A stretch of DNA of 12,356 nt from CAYWEP01 sp964613075 (GTDB taxonomy: Bacteria; Patescibacteriota; Microgenomatia; Levybacterales; UBA12049). The position numbers were made by a program, and so were the translations under genes. The DNA lies in NCBI GenBank assembly GCA_964613075.1, contig CAZTFV010000036.1, forward strand, positions 1-12,356, read 5' to 3'. This document shows, one piece after another, positions 1 to 5,933 of the stretch. The notes below the pieces were generated by a model. That model saw only the letters and a list, made by a program, of their open reading frames with translations. It was not told the origin of the DNA and did not search any database. The stretch's first letter is position 1. Every line of letters begins with the position of its first letter.

Positions 1-239
1 TAGCGGAGGGCGACACGGCGGCCGCCTTGGTCTGTGAATCGGTACATGAGTTTATTTCCCTCCTCACCATACTTGCCCAGGAGAATTTCTTCATACTCAA
101 GTGCCGGGGTTTCCAACGGCTCAAATCCATACGACTCAAACACCTTTCTCAAAGTGTTAATAACGTATTGTCGTTTCTTCGCCTCCTTTGGCAAAAAATC
201 CCTAAATCCTTTTAATGTTTGTAGTTTTATATTTACCAT
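1..239 (-). CDS. hisS: Histidyl-tRNA synthetase, N-terminal part (runs off the left edge)
   Basis: Class II aminoacyl-tRNA synthetase that charges tRNA-His with histidine in the cytoplasm. Only the first 79 codons are inside the window. Read on the minus strand from ATG at 239-237, the protein begins MVNIKLQTLKGFRDFLP and continues through FESYGFEPLETPALEYEEILL and FTDQGGRRVALR. The KGxxD(F/L)LP start, the YGFxxxxTPxxE segment (motif 1 region) and the FTDxxGRxxALRxD approach to motif 2 are typical of HisRS. The start is fixed by homology to the usual HisRS N-terminus. No Shine-Dalgarno sequence is visible. The MITE at 247-382 ends 7 bp before the ATG, so everything upstream is element sequence. 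A -10-like TATTAC (252-247) lies 7 nt from the ATG and partly inside the element. What is seen is the protein signature; the promoter idea is inference. Confidence 0.93.
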   Translation of the reverse strand, partial: MVNIKLQTLKGFRDFLPKEAKKRQYVINTLRKVFESYGFEPLETPALEYEEILLGKYGEEGNKLMYRFTDQGGRRVALR

Positions 240-246
240 ATTCGGT

Positions 247-382
247 GTAATATGTCAGGATTTGACAAAATATTCTTCGAGCGAGCCCTTCGATTCAACT
301 CAGGGTAAACTCCGCGAGTCGAGAAGTTATGTTCTCGACTACGCTCGAACAATAACTTCTTTGTCAAATCCTGAGCGATTAC
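247..382. mobile_element. MITE-like element, family A, copy 1 (136 bp)
   Basis: A non-coding element bounded by GTAAT...ATTAC with terminal inverted repeats; the strictest 15 bp are TCAGGATTTGACAAA (255-269) and its complement (360-374). The interior (about 322-360) folds on itself through AGAAGTTAT...ATAACTTCT. An inverted copy at 8283-8418 has the same length and differs at one base only (A252 here, C in the other). The left flank TATTCGGT (239-246) matches TATTCGAT if the TATT at 383-386 is joined to CGAT at 518-521, as expected if element B landed in the right-hand duplication. It has no coding capacity; the open frame crossing it on the plus strand is not a gene. The GTAA ends suggest mobilisation by an IS66-type transposase. 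Confidence 0.85.
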
Positions 383-386
383 TATT

Positions 387-509
387 GTAACAGGTCACAC
401 TACTGATAGAATATTCTTCGAGTGAGCGTAGCGAATCGAGAAGTTGTCATTGTATAGTTCTCGACTACGCTCGAACAATAAAGTTTGTGTCAGAAGTGTG
501 ACCTGTTAC
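387..509. mobile_element. MITE-like element, family B, nested beside copy A1 (123 bp)
   Basis: Ends are GTAACAGGTCACACTACTG (387-405) and the complement of GTAACAGGTCACACTTCTG (491-509), 18 of 19 matching. The interior shares blocks with family A in the same order: AATATTCTTCGAG, TCGAGAAGTT, and GTTCTCGACTACGCTCGAAC. The tips of A and B also align loosely as GTAA..G.TCA...TT.TGACA, so they look like diverged members of one family. Flanking octamers TTACTATT (379-386) and ACAATATT (510-517) agree at 5 of 8 positions, a possible decayed target duplication that overlaps the end of copy A1. Non-coding. Confidence 0.72.
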
Positions 510-524
510 ACAATATTCGATTAC

Positions 525-552
525 TTGACAAAAATTATTTATTGTCTATTAT
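525..552 (+). promoter_or_regulatory. Promoter of a tiny transcription unit
   Basis: A perfect -35 hexamer TTGACA (525-530) is followed after 16 nt by TATTAT (547-552). The start would be near 559. The only thing downstream on this strand is the intrinsic terminator at 570-597, about 10 nt later, so the expected product is an RNA of about 40 nt. No plus-strand gene follows before 5934. Promoter strength is inferred from the hexamers. Confidence 0.55.
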
Positions 553-569
553 ACATAATAACGAACTTC

Positions 570-597
570 CCCCGCAGCAATGCGGGGTGATTTTTTT
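570..597 (+). terminator. Intrinsic terminator (7-bp GC stem, GCAA loop, T tract)
   Basis: CCCCGCA (570-576) pairs perfectly with TGCGGGG (581-587) across a GCAA tetraloop, followed by TGA and seven T residues (591-597). The polarity is plus strand: on the minus strand the bases after the hairpin are GAAGTTCG, not T-rich, so it does not serve the NYN gene that ends at 633. Its only visible upstream promoter is at 525-552. Confidence 0.75.
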
Positions 598-632
598 ATT
601 TTCATCTTATTTATCTGTTTTTATTTCTTTTT

Positions 633-1034
633 TTAGCTTCTCAAGTACTCAATTGCAGGTTCAAAATCGCTATCTCCACTTGCTAAAACGGCAATATCAA
701 ACTCTTTTGCTCTCAATACTAAATCTATTGCTAGCTTAACATCAAAATTTCCCTTTTGAACGGTCTTACGATTTTTATGGTCATGAATAATTTTTACTTC
801 TCGCGTGATAACAGTATATCCTATTTTCTCTAGAGCTTTGAAAAAATCTAGCTGTTTCTTATTCGTTGATATAACGGCAGTGTAAAAATAAGCTCCAGTT
901 ATCTTTCCTTTCTTTTTCCAGTAAAGTAGAAATTTGTCATAATCAACATGCCACCCCAACGTCTTCTGTGAATAAAAAATGTTAGCCGCATCAATAAACA
1001 CCGCCACCCGTCCCTTCGCATGCTTCTTAATCAT
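633..1034 (-). CDS. NYN-domain (PIN-like) putative nuclease, C-terminally short
   Basis: A 133-residue cytoplasmic protein of the NYN/LabA-like group, a PIN-like fold that usually binds metal through conserved aspartates and acts on RNA. Visible landmarks are VAVFIDAANIFYS (D15, N18) on strand 1, KGNFDVKLAIDLVLRA (D98, D104) and VLASGDSDFEPAIEYLRS (D121, D123), so all the acidic residues expected in the active site are present. The protein stops straight after EYLRS, whereas relatives usually run 20-40 residues further through another strand and helix, so the C-terminus looks truncated. ATG at 1034 has no Shine-Dalgarno sequence; a 14-codon mini-ORF ends 5 nt before it, so translation may be coupled. 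The RNase role is family knowledge, not shown here. Confidence 0.85.
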   Translation of the reverse strand: MIKKHAKGRVAVFIDAANIFYSQKTLGWHVDYDKFLLYWKKKGKITGAYFYTAVISTNKKQLDFFKALEKIGYTVITREVKIIHDHKNRKTVQKGNFDVKLAIDLVLRAKEFDIAVLASGDSDFEPAIEYLRS

Positions 1035-1039
1035 ACATT

Positions 1040-1081
1040 CTAGCTATTCGAGAAGCCTTTTAATGTTTGGATCTTATCCAT
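1040..1081 (-). pseudogene. 14-codon remnant or mimic of the hisS start
   Basis: A minus-strand mini-ORF reads MDKIQTLKGFSNS and then stop. It matches the true HisRS start (MVNIKLQTLKGF) in the same reading frame, and 14 bases are identical (CAAACATTAAAAGG at 1069-1056 and at 221-208). It begins with its own ATG (1081-1079), preceded by AAGG a few bases upstream. The best reading is that hisS once began here and a block of about 0.8 kb holding the NYN gene and the MITEs now separates the old start from the working gene. The alternative is a short leader peptide of the NYN gene. Confidence 0.5.
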
Positions 1082-1151
1082 ATGCCTTGATTTTATCATA
1101 AATGTAGGATCTTAGCCTTAAATAAAAGAAGAAAATAATGAGCCCGAGGAC

Positions 1152-3416
1152 TTAGTATCTTTCTGCTTCGTCAATGAGGTCAGCGAGAGTTTCTTCAATA
1201 TGGTCTTGCACTGATGTGACAAAATCTAGCAAGGAAAGGGTAGTCTGCGGTTTTCTTGCTAGGCCATGTTGAGTAAATACAATTTCTTCTCTTGTGTGGC
1301 GATCTGGGTCATCAAGATATCCTGGCTGATGATTTACAAGATGAGCAGGCCAATCTGGCTGTGGGGGAGTGACAGGGTTAACAAAAACTACTTGTGGAGA
1401 GGCATTTGGTGATGTAACCCATTCATTGTATGATACGATGTGATCTCCGAAAGCAATATGTTTTGTAGGATTTGGAACCCACTGGCTTATTTGATACGGT
1501 ATCGAAGGCTTTGCGCTTTGGAGTATTTTTGCAGTCTGCTCATATTCTTCCTCTTGAGTTAAGGTATCGTATTTATCAGTTAAATTTGGTGGAAGTGATC
1601 CGCAAGCGGCATTATATAGAAGAAAGAAGTTAAATAGCGCTATCGTTGAACTGGGCAATCGAGCATTATGCTTATTGTCAAAAATCTGTCTCGTACCATC
1701 AAGAAAAATAATATCAGGCATTGTTGCCGCAAGTTGTCTCAGCTCTCGCGGTAAAAAGATATTCGCGATTGACGCATCATTGGTATTCCCTGATGCAATT
1801 CTTACTCTCTGTACAGGGATACCCAGTCGCTTCAAGAATCTTTGCATTGGTACAGCGACAAAATCCCATCCATAGCGATGATTGCCAAGGAACAAAAGGT
1901 TTCTGTCATTTTCAACCGCTTCTCTTGCTTTTTGGTAGAGAGGAAAAGCTTCATATGCTGCTGCCTCTGCTTCATCTTTTGCATATGGTTGGTCCTCAGG
2001 GCTGAAGGATAAATCCGAAAAGACATTATACACACCTTGCCAGAGGGTATCTGCTAACCGAAAGTACTTACCAAATTCTAGGTCACGTTGTAACCGATTT
2101 TCTGGTCTAAACTGGCCATTGGTAGTTGTTTGACGAAGTCCCCAAAGTTTTTCGATGCTGTCTGTTGGATGCTCTTCAGTGAATGTAATGATACGCTGGG
2201 TAGGGAAAATACCAGCATCAAGTAAGCGAGTAGCGGCTTCAAGTGTTGAGTAGCGTATAGGTTTCTTGAAAATTATATTTGGTAAATATTGAGAAATAAA
2301 CCATGCTTTATGCTCATCGTATGTGGAAAGAAATCTTCCAATATTTGGCTTAAGAGCCCCAAGGAGTTGTGGGCTAGCACAAAGCTCAGTAAACGAAGTA
2401 TCGCCATCGAGGTATTGTTGGAATAAATCAAGAAGCACGTGGTCTGTATTTACTGAGGGTTCTCCAAAAGGGACCTCCTCTGGTACATCAATATCGGCAA
2501 CGATATCGCTCAGTGACATGTACGCATCAGCATTTGTAAATTCTCCTTGCATGACCTCTGCATCAAAAGAGCTGGATGGGACAGTCCCGTTATATCGAAT
2601 TGTGGTTTTTCTGATATAGCTTATGAGCCACTCCCACTTAGTTTCGTCGACTGTTTCAGCGAGTTGTTTTATCCGTGCATAATCCTGCATTCCATACTCA
2701 ATATATGGCTGCAAATCGTCCGGTATTATCGCTTGGTATAAAATAGTTCCCAGATGCTGCTTTAGAAACGCTCTTAAGGTTCCGTCCTTTTGTTTACCTT
2801 GCACGATGTTCCAAACATCTGCTGTGAGTGTGTTAAAAATCTCAAGACCTTGGGGCACGGTTTGCACTTCTTCTTGCATATGTTCAGAAATAGTCTCAAT
2901 GTCTTTTCTCTCACCAAGATGTGCAAGATACATAAACCAATAGTACGCTTGATCCAACTTGCCAATATGTGGCAATATTGGCGTAAGCTCTGTTATAGTA
3001 CTCTCCGTACACGCTGCAATAACTTTTTGAAAAAACGGCCCAGGTGGTGCGTCTTCTGACCATTCCTCCAGCATTTGTCTAAAAGCAGGGTCCCTGATGA
3101 ATTGCCCAGCTTGTGTATAGACAGGGAGAGTATCAAGCGCTGTGAGGTATGCGCCGACTGCATCGTGTGCGATCGGTCTCACGAATGTCTCTTTATAGTA
3201 TGGATGTTGCGATACTGGTTCTTGGACAATATCATCTAAAAATATTTTCACCTCTGGACGGAATCGAGAACTCCAAATCGGCTCAGAATTATAGGCACCT
3301 ATCAGTTTATGGAATGTACTTAGTGGATAAAAATCAGGACCTTCTCTTAACAATTCAGTTGCGGGAATCGGTGGAGCAGTTTTGATAACTGCTCTATGTC
3401 TTTCTTGTAGAGACAT
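1152..3416 (-). CDS. Large protein of unknown function (754 aa)
   Basis: I do not recognise this family. The protein is soluble, with no signal peptide or membrane segment, and about two thirds of it appears helical. The N-terminal 480 or so residues show no motif I can name. A more conserved-looking alpha/beta section lies around residues 500-580: NLLFLGNHRYGWDFVAVP, then FLKRLGIPVQRVRIASGN, then PDIIFLDGTRQIF. This strand-helix-strand layout with an acidic LDGT turn faintly recalls type I phosphoribosyltransferases, but the match is too weak for an assignment. The C-terminal 60 residues are charged and helical. ATG at 3416 follows the peptidase gene by 48 nt; a TATAAT lies at 3469-3464. It is intact over 2.2 kb, so probably functional. 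Confidence 0.8.
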   Translation of the reverse strand: MSLQERHRAVIKTAPPIPATELLREGPDFYPLSTFHKLIGAYNSEPIWSSRFRPEVKIFLDDIVQEPVSQHPYYKETFVRPIAHDAVGAYLTALDTLPVYTQAGQFIRDPAFRQMLEEWSEDAPPGPFFQKVIAACTESTITELTPILPHIGKLDQAYYWFMYLAHLGERKDIETISEHMQEEVQTVPQGLEIFNTLTADVWNIVQGKQKDGTLRAFLKQHLGTILYQAIIPDDLQPYIEYGMQDYARIKQLAETVDETKWEWLISYIRKTTIRYNGTVPSSSFDAEVMQGEFTNADAYMSLSDIVADIDVPEEVPFGEPSVNTDHVLLDLFQQYLDGDTSFTELCASPQLLGALKPNIGRFLSTYDEHKAWFISQYLPNIIFKKPIRYSTLEAATRLLDAGIFPTQRIITFTEEHPTDSIEKLWGLRQTTTNGQFRPENRLQRDLEFGKYFRLADTLWQGVYNVFSDLSFSPEDQPYAKDEAEAAAYEAFPLYQKAREAVENDRNLLFLGNHRYGWDFVAVPMQRFLKRLGIPVQRVRIASGNTNDASIANIFLPRELRQLAATMPDIIFLDGTRQIFDNKHNARLPSSTIALFNFFLLYNAACGSLPPNLTDKYDTLTQEEEYEQTAKILQSAKPSIPYQISQWVPNPTKHIAFGDHIVSYNEWVTSPNASPQVVFVNPVTPPQPDWPAHLVNHQPGYLDDPDRHTREEIVFTQHGLARKPQTTLSLLDFVTSVQDHIEETLADLIDEAERY

Positions 3417-3463
3417 ATAGAGATTAGTGCCAAGAATACTCTTTTTGCGTGGAGTTTACAAGT

Positions 3464-3469
3464 ATTATA
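3464..3469 (-). promoter_or_regulatory. Possible -10 element for the 754-aa gene
   Basis: A perfect TATAAT on the minus strand overlaps the stop codon of the peptidase gene. Transcription would begin near 3457, giving a leader of about 40 nt to the ATG at 3416. No good -35 hexamer is present at the right distance, so the gene may instead be read through from upstream. Confidence 0.3.
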
Positions 3470-4565
3470 GAACCAAGAATTCTTTAGGGGATTGCGTTAA
3501 TTGCACAAGTGTATTCTTTTGTATTGCAAATAAGTCTTCGATTCTCACGCCGCCGAAACCGGGGATGTAGATGCCAGGTTCGATGGAAAAAACCATGCCA
3601 TTTTCCAACACCTGCTTGGACTTGGGAGATAACGATGGAGCTTCGTGGACTTCAATCCCGATGCCGTGTCCGAGGGAGTGGGGAGTAGTGGGGAATCCTG
3701 AATCGATTATATATTTTCTAGCAACACGATCTACTTCTGAAGCTTTAAGAGAGGTTTTGTTGGAAGTTATAAGTCCTAAGTTATAAGTTATAAGTTGGAT
3801 TGCATTTTGCTGCGCTATTCGAACTGTTTCATATATCTTTTTTTGTTTCTCACTCGGCTTGCCGAAGAAAATAGTTCGCGTCATGTCGGAGCAGTAGTTG
3901 TCAAGTTTTACACCGAAATCCAAAAGAACAAAGCTATTGGTCGTTAGTCTTTGGTCGCTGGTTTGGTGGTGAGGAATTGCGGCGTTTGCTCCGAAGGCGA
4001 CGATTGAAGGAAATGATATGTCTGCGCCAAAGTGTTTGATCCACAATTCCAACTCAATGGCAAGTTGTTTTTCGGTTATTCCTAATGTCGCTTGCTTCAC
4101 AATGTGCGCAAACGCCTTGTCACCGATTGCGCAGGCATTTTTTATAGCAACTATTTCGTTGGAGCTTTTGTGGATGCGGAGGGTAGAGAGCGTAAAGGGC
4201 TTAAGGCTCTTATGTATCTTACGCAACTTATTATATTCTAGAACTGAGAGATCGTCCTCCTCAAAGCCAATGTTTTTCAGTGCGTGTTTTTTTATCAGAG
4301 TTTGCAACAGGGAGATAAAGGGAGATTGAGTTGAAATTTCTTTCAGGATGAAGTGAGGGACTTGTTTTACAACCGCTTCGCTATAGCGTCCGTCGGTAAA
4401 GATATATCGTTTGGTTTTTGTTATCAATACATATGCCTCACGTTCATGCGAGGAAAAGCCGGAGTAGCCAGTTAGGTAGGTGATATTGGGGACGGAGGAG
4501 ATGAGGAGGGCATCTAAATTGTGCTTTTCCAGCAAGTTATTTATCTTCAGGAGACATGTTTGCAT
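3465..4565 (-). CDS. pepP: Xaa-Pro aminopeptidase / prolidase, M24B family
   Basis: A cytoplasmic dinuclear metallopeptidase that removes residues next to proline from peptides. The 366 residues fit the short M24B form: a creatinase-type N-terminal domain (about 1-130, with PNITYLTGYSGF and RYIFTDGRY) and the pita-bread catalytic domain. The five metal ligands are visible: D216 (LLDFG), D227 (SDMTRT), H300 (HSLGHGIGIEVHE), E329 (SIEPGIY) and E343 (VRIEDL); H200 sits in IPHHQ. Against the usual AIKPGxxASEVD segment there are roughly ten extra residues at about 256-274 (LITYNLGLITS), coded by a heptanucleotide repeat at 3764-3798. ATG at 4565 is 10 nt after the previous stop codon, so it is probably cotranscribed with the two upstream envelope genes. 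The symbol is by family; prolidase versus aminopeptidase cannot be separated here. Confidence 0.92.
   Translation of the reverse strand: MQTCLLKINNLLEKHNLDALLISSVPNITYLTGYSGFSSHEREAYVLITKTKRYIFTDGRYSEAVVKQVPHFILKEISTQSPFISLLQTLIKKHALKNIGFEEDDLSVLEYNKLRKIHKSLKPFTLSTLRIHKSSNEIVAIKNACAIGDKAFAHIVKQATLGITEKQLAIELELWIKHFGADISFPSIVAFGANAAIPHHQTSDQRLTTNSFVLLDFGVKLDNYCSDMTRTIFFGKPSEKQKKIYETVRIAQQNAIQLITYNLGLITSNKTSLKASEVDRVARKYIIDSGFPTTPHSLGHGIGIEVHEAPSLSPKSKQVLENGMVFSIEPGIYIPGFGGVRIEDLFAIQKNTLVQLTQSPKEFLVL
3764..3798. repeat. Heptanucleotide tandem repeat inside pepP (5 units)
   Basis: On the plus strand five successive 7-mers read AAGTTAT, AAGTCCT, AAGTTAT, AAGTTAT, AAGTTGG. They code for part of the extra segment between residues 256 and 268 of the peptidase. 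The 35-bp length equals that of the TTACTAC array at 5327-5361, although the unit differs. Confidence 0.75.
3937..3964. repeat. Degenerate heptanucleotide run inside pepP (4 units)
   Basis: The plus strand reads TTGGTCG, TTAGTCT, TTGGTCG, CTGGTTT. It codes for TSDQRLTTN just ahead of the first metal-binding aspartate. The length matches relatives of the peptidase as I remember them, so it is not an obvious insertion. Units 1 and 3 are identical; the rest is loose, and chance is possible. Confidence 0.4.
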
Positions 4566-4575
4566 ATCGTATAAA

Positions 4576-5385
4576 TTATCTTACCGGTGTTATCTTTTTT
4601 CCACTTCCTGTTGAGGGAGTTATGCCCTCATTTGAAAGTGCTTCTGAAGGGAGATTGATCTTCGGATTTTCAGGTAATTCCGAGAGTATAAGGATACGTG
4701 AGGCAAGAATTCTTGCAGGATTTTTCTTATCCGGATAGCCGACCATAACGATACGCCAACCGACCTCAAGCTTGGAAAAGCCCGAGCGAGCAACGCCGTT
4801 TTCTTTTGTATAAGAGTTGGTTTTGCTGACTGCTTCAACGTCGACATTTGTTTCCTTCCCATTTTCCGACATAATTTTCAGCGAGAAATCAGCTTTGTCA
4901 AGGCTCTGGATTGCGCCATTTACAATTGTCGGTATAACAAAGACACTGACGAATCTCGCCTGCAATCTTCGCGACTGCTTGTTGTAAAGTCCTATGGCAC
5001 TTATCTTTGTACCTTTTGTAATATCGGAAATGCCAAAGGATTCTTTCTTCGACAATGATGCGAATTTGGTTAATTCATCAACATCAACAAAGCGTATATT
5101 GTCTTGTATATCGGTCAGCGTAATTTGCTTGTCCTTTACTTCGGTTACTCTACCGATAATGCCACGCCTCTCAACCAGTTGCAACTCTGCCACACGTGAG
5201 GCAATCCGTTCTTTTAGGTTTGTTATTTGTTCAGAAAGCACATCTATTTTTGACTCTTCAGTGGGCGCGGCAGTAGTTGCAAGCTTGCTCGTTGGTTTTG
5301 CTGTTGCGGTTTGCGCATAAGAATTCGTAGTAAGTAGTAAGTAGTAAGTAGTAAGTAGTAAAAGGAATAAAGCCAGTTTTTTCAT
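4576..5385 (-). CDS. Secreted protein with two DUF5666-like beta repeats
   Basis: A 269-residue exported protein of unknown function. Residues 1-24 form a Sec signal peptide (MKKLALF, hydrophobic core, SYA before Q25). A Thr/Ala/Pro-rich stretch (26-45) and a short predicted coiled coil (46-73, LSEQITNLKERIASRVAELQL) follow. Then come two similar beta-rich units: GIIGRVTEVKDKQITLTD...ISAIGLYNKQSRRLQARFVSVF (75-150) and VNGAIQSLDKADFSLKI...IVMVGYPDKKNPARILASRILIL (155-234). The G-x-V...I-x-L pattern is like DUF5666 domains. The tail is Pro/Ser/Gly-rich. The ATG lies 1 nt after the upstream stop codon. The core of the signal peptide is coded by five perfect heptamers (5327-5361), which makes the gene a phase-variation candidate. 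Cell-surface location is inferred. Confidence 0.85.
   Translation of the reverse strand: MKKLALFLLLLTTYYLLLTTNSYAQTATAKPTSKLATTAAPTEESKIDVLSEQITNLKERIASRVAELQLVERRGIIGRVTEVKDKQITLTDIQDNIRFVDVDELTKFASLSKKESFGISDITKGTKISAIGLYNKQSRRLQARFVSVFVIPTIVNGAIQSLDKADFSLKIMSENGKETNVDVEAVSKTNSYTKENGVARSGFSKLEVGWRIVMVGYPDKKNPARILASRILILSELPENPKINLPSEALSNEGITPSTGSGKKITPVR
5327..5361 (-). repeat. Five perfect TTACTAC heptamers in a signal-peptide coding region
   Basis: The plus strand reads GTAGTAA five times without error (TTACTAC on the coding strand). It covers codons 9-20 of the 269-aa gene and codes for LLLTTYYLLLTT. Because 7 is not a multiple of 3, losing or gaining one unit shifts the frame. The two other frames downstream meet TGA or TAG within about 30 codons of the array. 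Confidence 0.92.
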
Positions 5386-5386
5386 A

Positions 5387-5815
5387 TTAAAAATTCTCGC
5401 TAGTAAAGCTCACGGTTCTCGTAATCGTTTTTTCATTGCCATCGGGAAATACTGCCGTAATCTGAATAATATTCCCGCCATCAGAGATGGTTTGCGTCGT
5501 ATTGAAATTGCCATTTTGTGCAGGCGAAATAACTTGCTCATCGTTTTCGGTTGTGATAATGACAGTCGCATCTCGTGCTGTTTTGCCGGCTATCGTAATT
5601 GTTTTTTTACTCACTACTTCCTCATCCTTGGGGCTGTCAACCGTGAGAATATAACTGCTTGTGTCAGGCGCAGGAGTGGGAGGTTTTACCGTAACCGTCT
5701 TATTTTTTGTTGTTGGGACAGCTTTGGTTGATTGATACAGATAAAACGCGCCGCCTGCGACACCAAGCCCTATCAGCAGTGCGATGAAAGAAAGTATCAC
5801 TCGTTCGGTTTTCAT
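5387..5815 (-). CDS. Membrane-anchored protein with a bacterial Ig-like domain
   Basis: A 142-residue protein with an N-terminal membrane anchor (about residues 6-27, VILSFIALLIGLGVAGGAFYL), a Lys/Thr/Pro linker (31-54) and one beta-sandwich domain (about 56-137). The domain shows LTVDSPKDEEVVSKKTITIAG, then TVIITTENDE, then NIIQITAVFPDGNEKTITRTV, the pattern of Big/glucodextranase-B-type Ig-like domains in surface proteins. It is the first gene of the minus-strand run and is followed after 1 nt by the secreted 269-aa protein, so the two probably act together at the envelope. ATG at 5815 has no Shine-Dalgarno sequence; the -10 hexamer lies 6 nt upstream, so the mRNA is probably leaderless. 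The specific role is unknown. Confidence 0.85.
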   Translation of the reverse strand: MKTERVILSFIALLIGLGVAGGAFYLYQSTKAVPTTKNKTVTVKPPTPAPDTSSYILTVDSPKDEEVVSKKTITIAGKTARDATVIITTENDEQVISPAQNGNFNTTQTISDGGNIIQITAVFPDGNEKTITRTVSFTSENF

Positions 5816-5821
5816 GCTTGT

Positions 5822-5850
5822 AATGTAGCTTGTTAGGACAGATTTTACAA
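5822..5850 (-). promoter_or_regulatory. Promoter of the minus-strand envelope genes
   Basis: On the minus strand TTGTAA (5850-5845) is followed after 17 nt by TACATT (5827-5822). The predicted start falls at or beside the ATG at 5815, which would make the transcript leaderless. It diverges from the plus-strand promoter at 5897-5926. Confidence 0.45.
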
Positions 5851-5896
5851 AGGACAGTGAGAAGTAGTTTTCTGATGATACGGTAAAAGAATCCTC

Positions 5897-5926
5897 TTGT
5901 CAAGAAAAGGTGGGCTGTGTTAGGAT
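5897..5926 (+). promoter_or_regulatory. Promoter of the MBL-like gene and dnaB
   Basis: TTGTCA (5897-5902) and TAGGAT (5921-5926) are spaced by 18 nt. The predicted start is near 5933, next to the ATG at 5934. AGGATGGGG at the same place could be read as a Shine-Dalgarno sequence, but it would not be in the mRNA if this promoter is used. Confidence 0.4.
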
Positions 5927-5933
5927 GGGGTAC

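Noticed and set aside
34..390. Plus-strand open frame of 118 codons across the left edge
   Set aside because: It is antisense to hisS and then runs through the MITE; the composition is not protein-like.
247..509. Repeated units near the left edge read as a CRISPR array
   Set aside because: Only two different elements with inverted ends are present; there are no regular direct repeats with unique spacers and no cas genes.
485..739. Plus-strand open frame of 84 codons
   Set aside because: It crosses a MITE end, a promoter and an intrinsic terminator, and overlaps the NYN gene in antisense.
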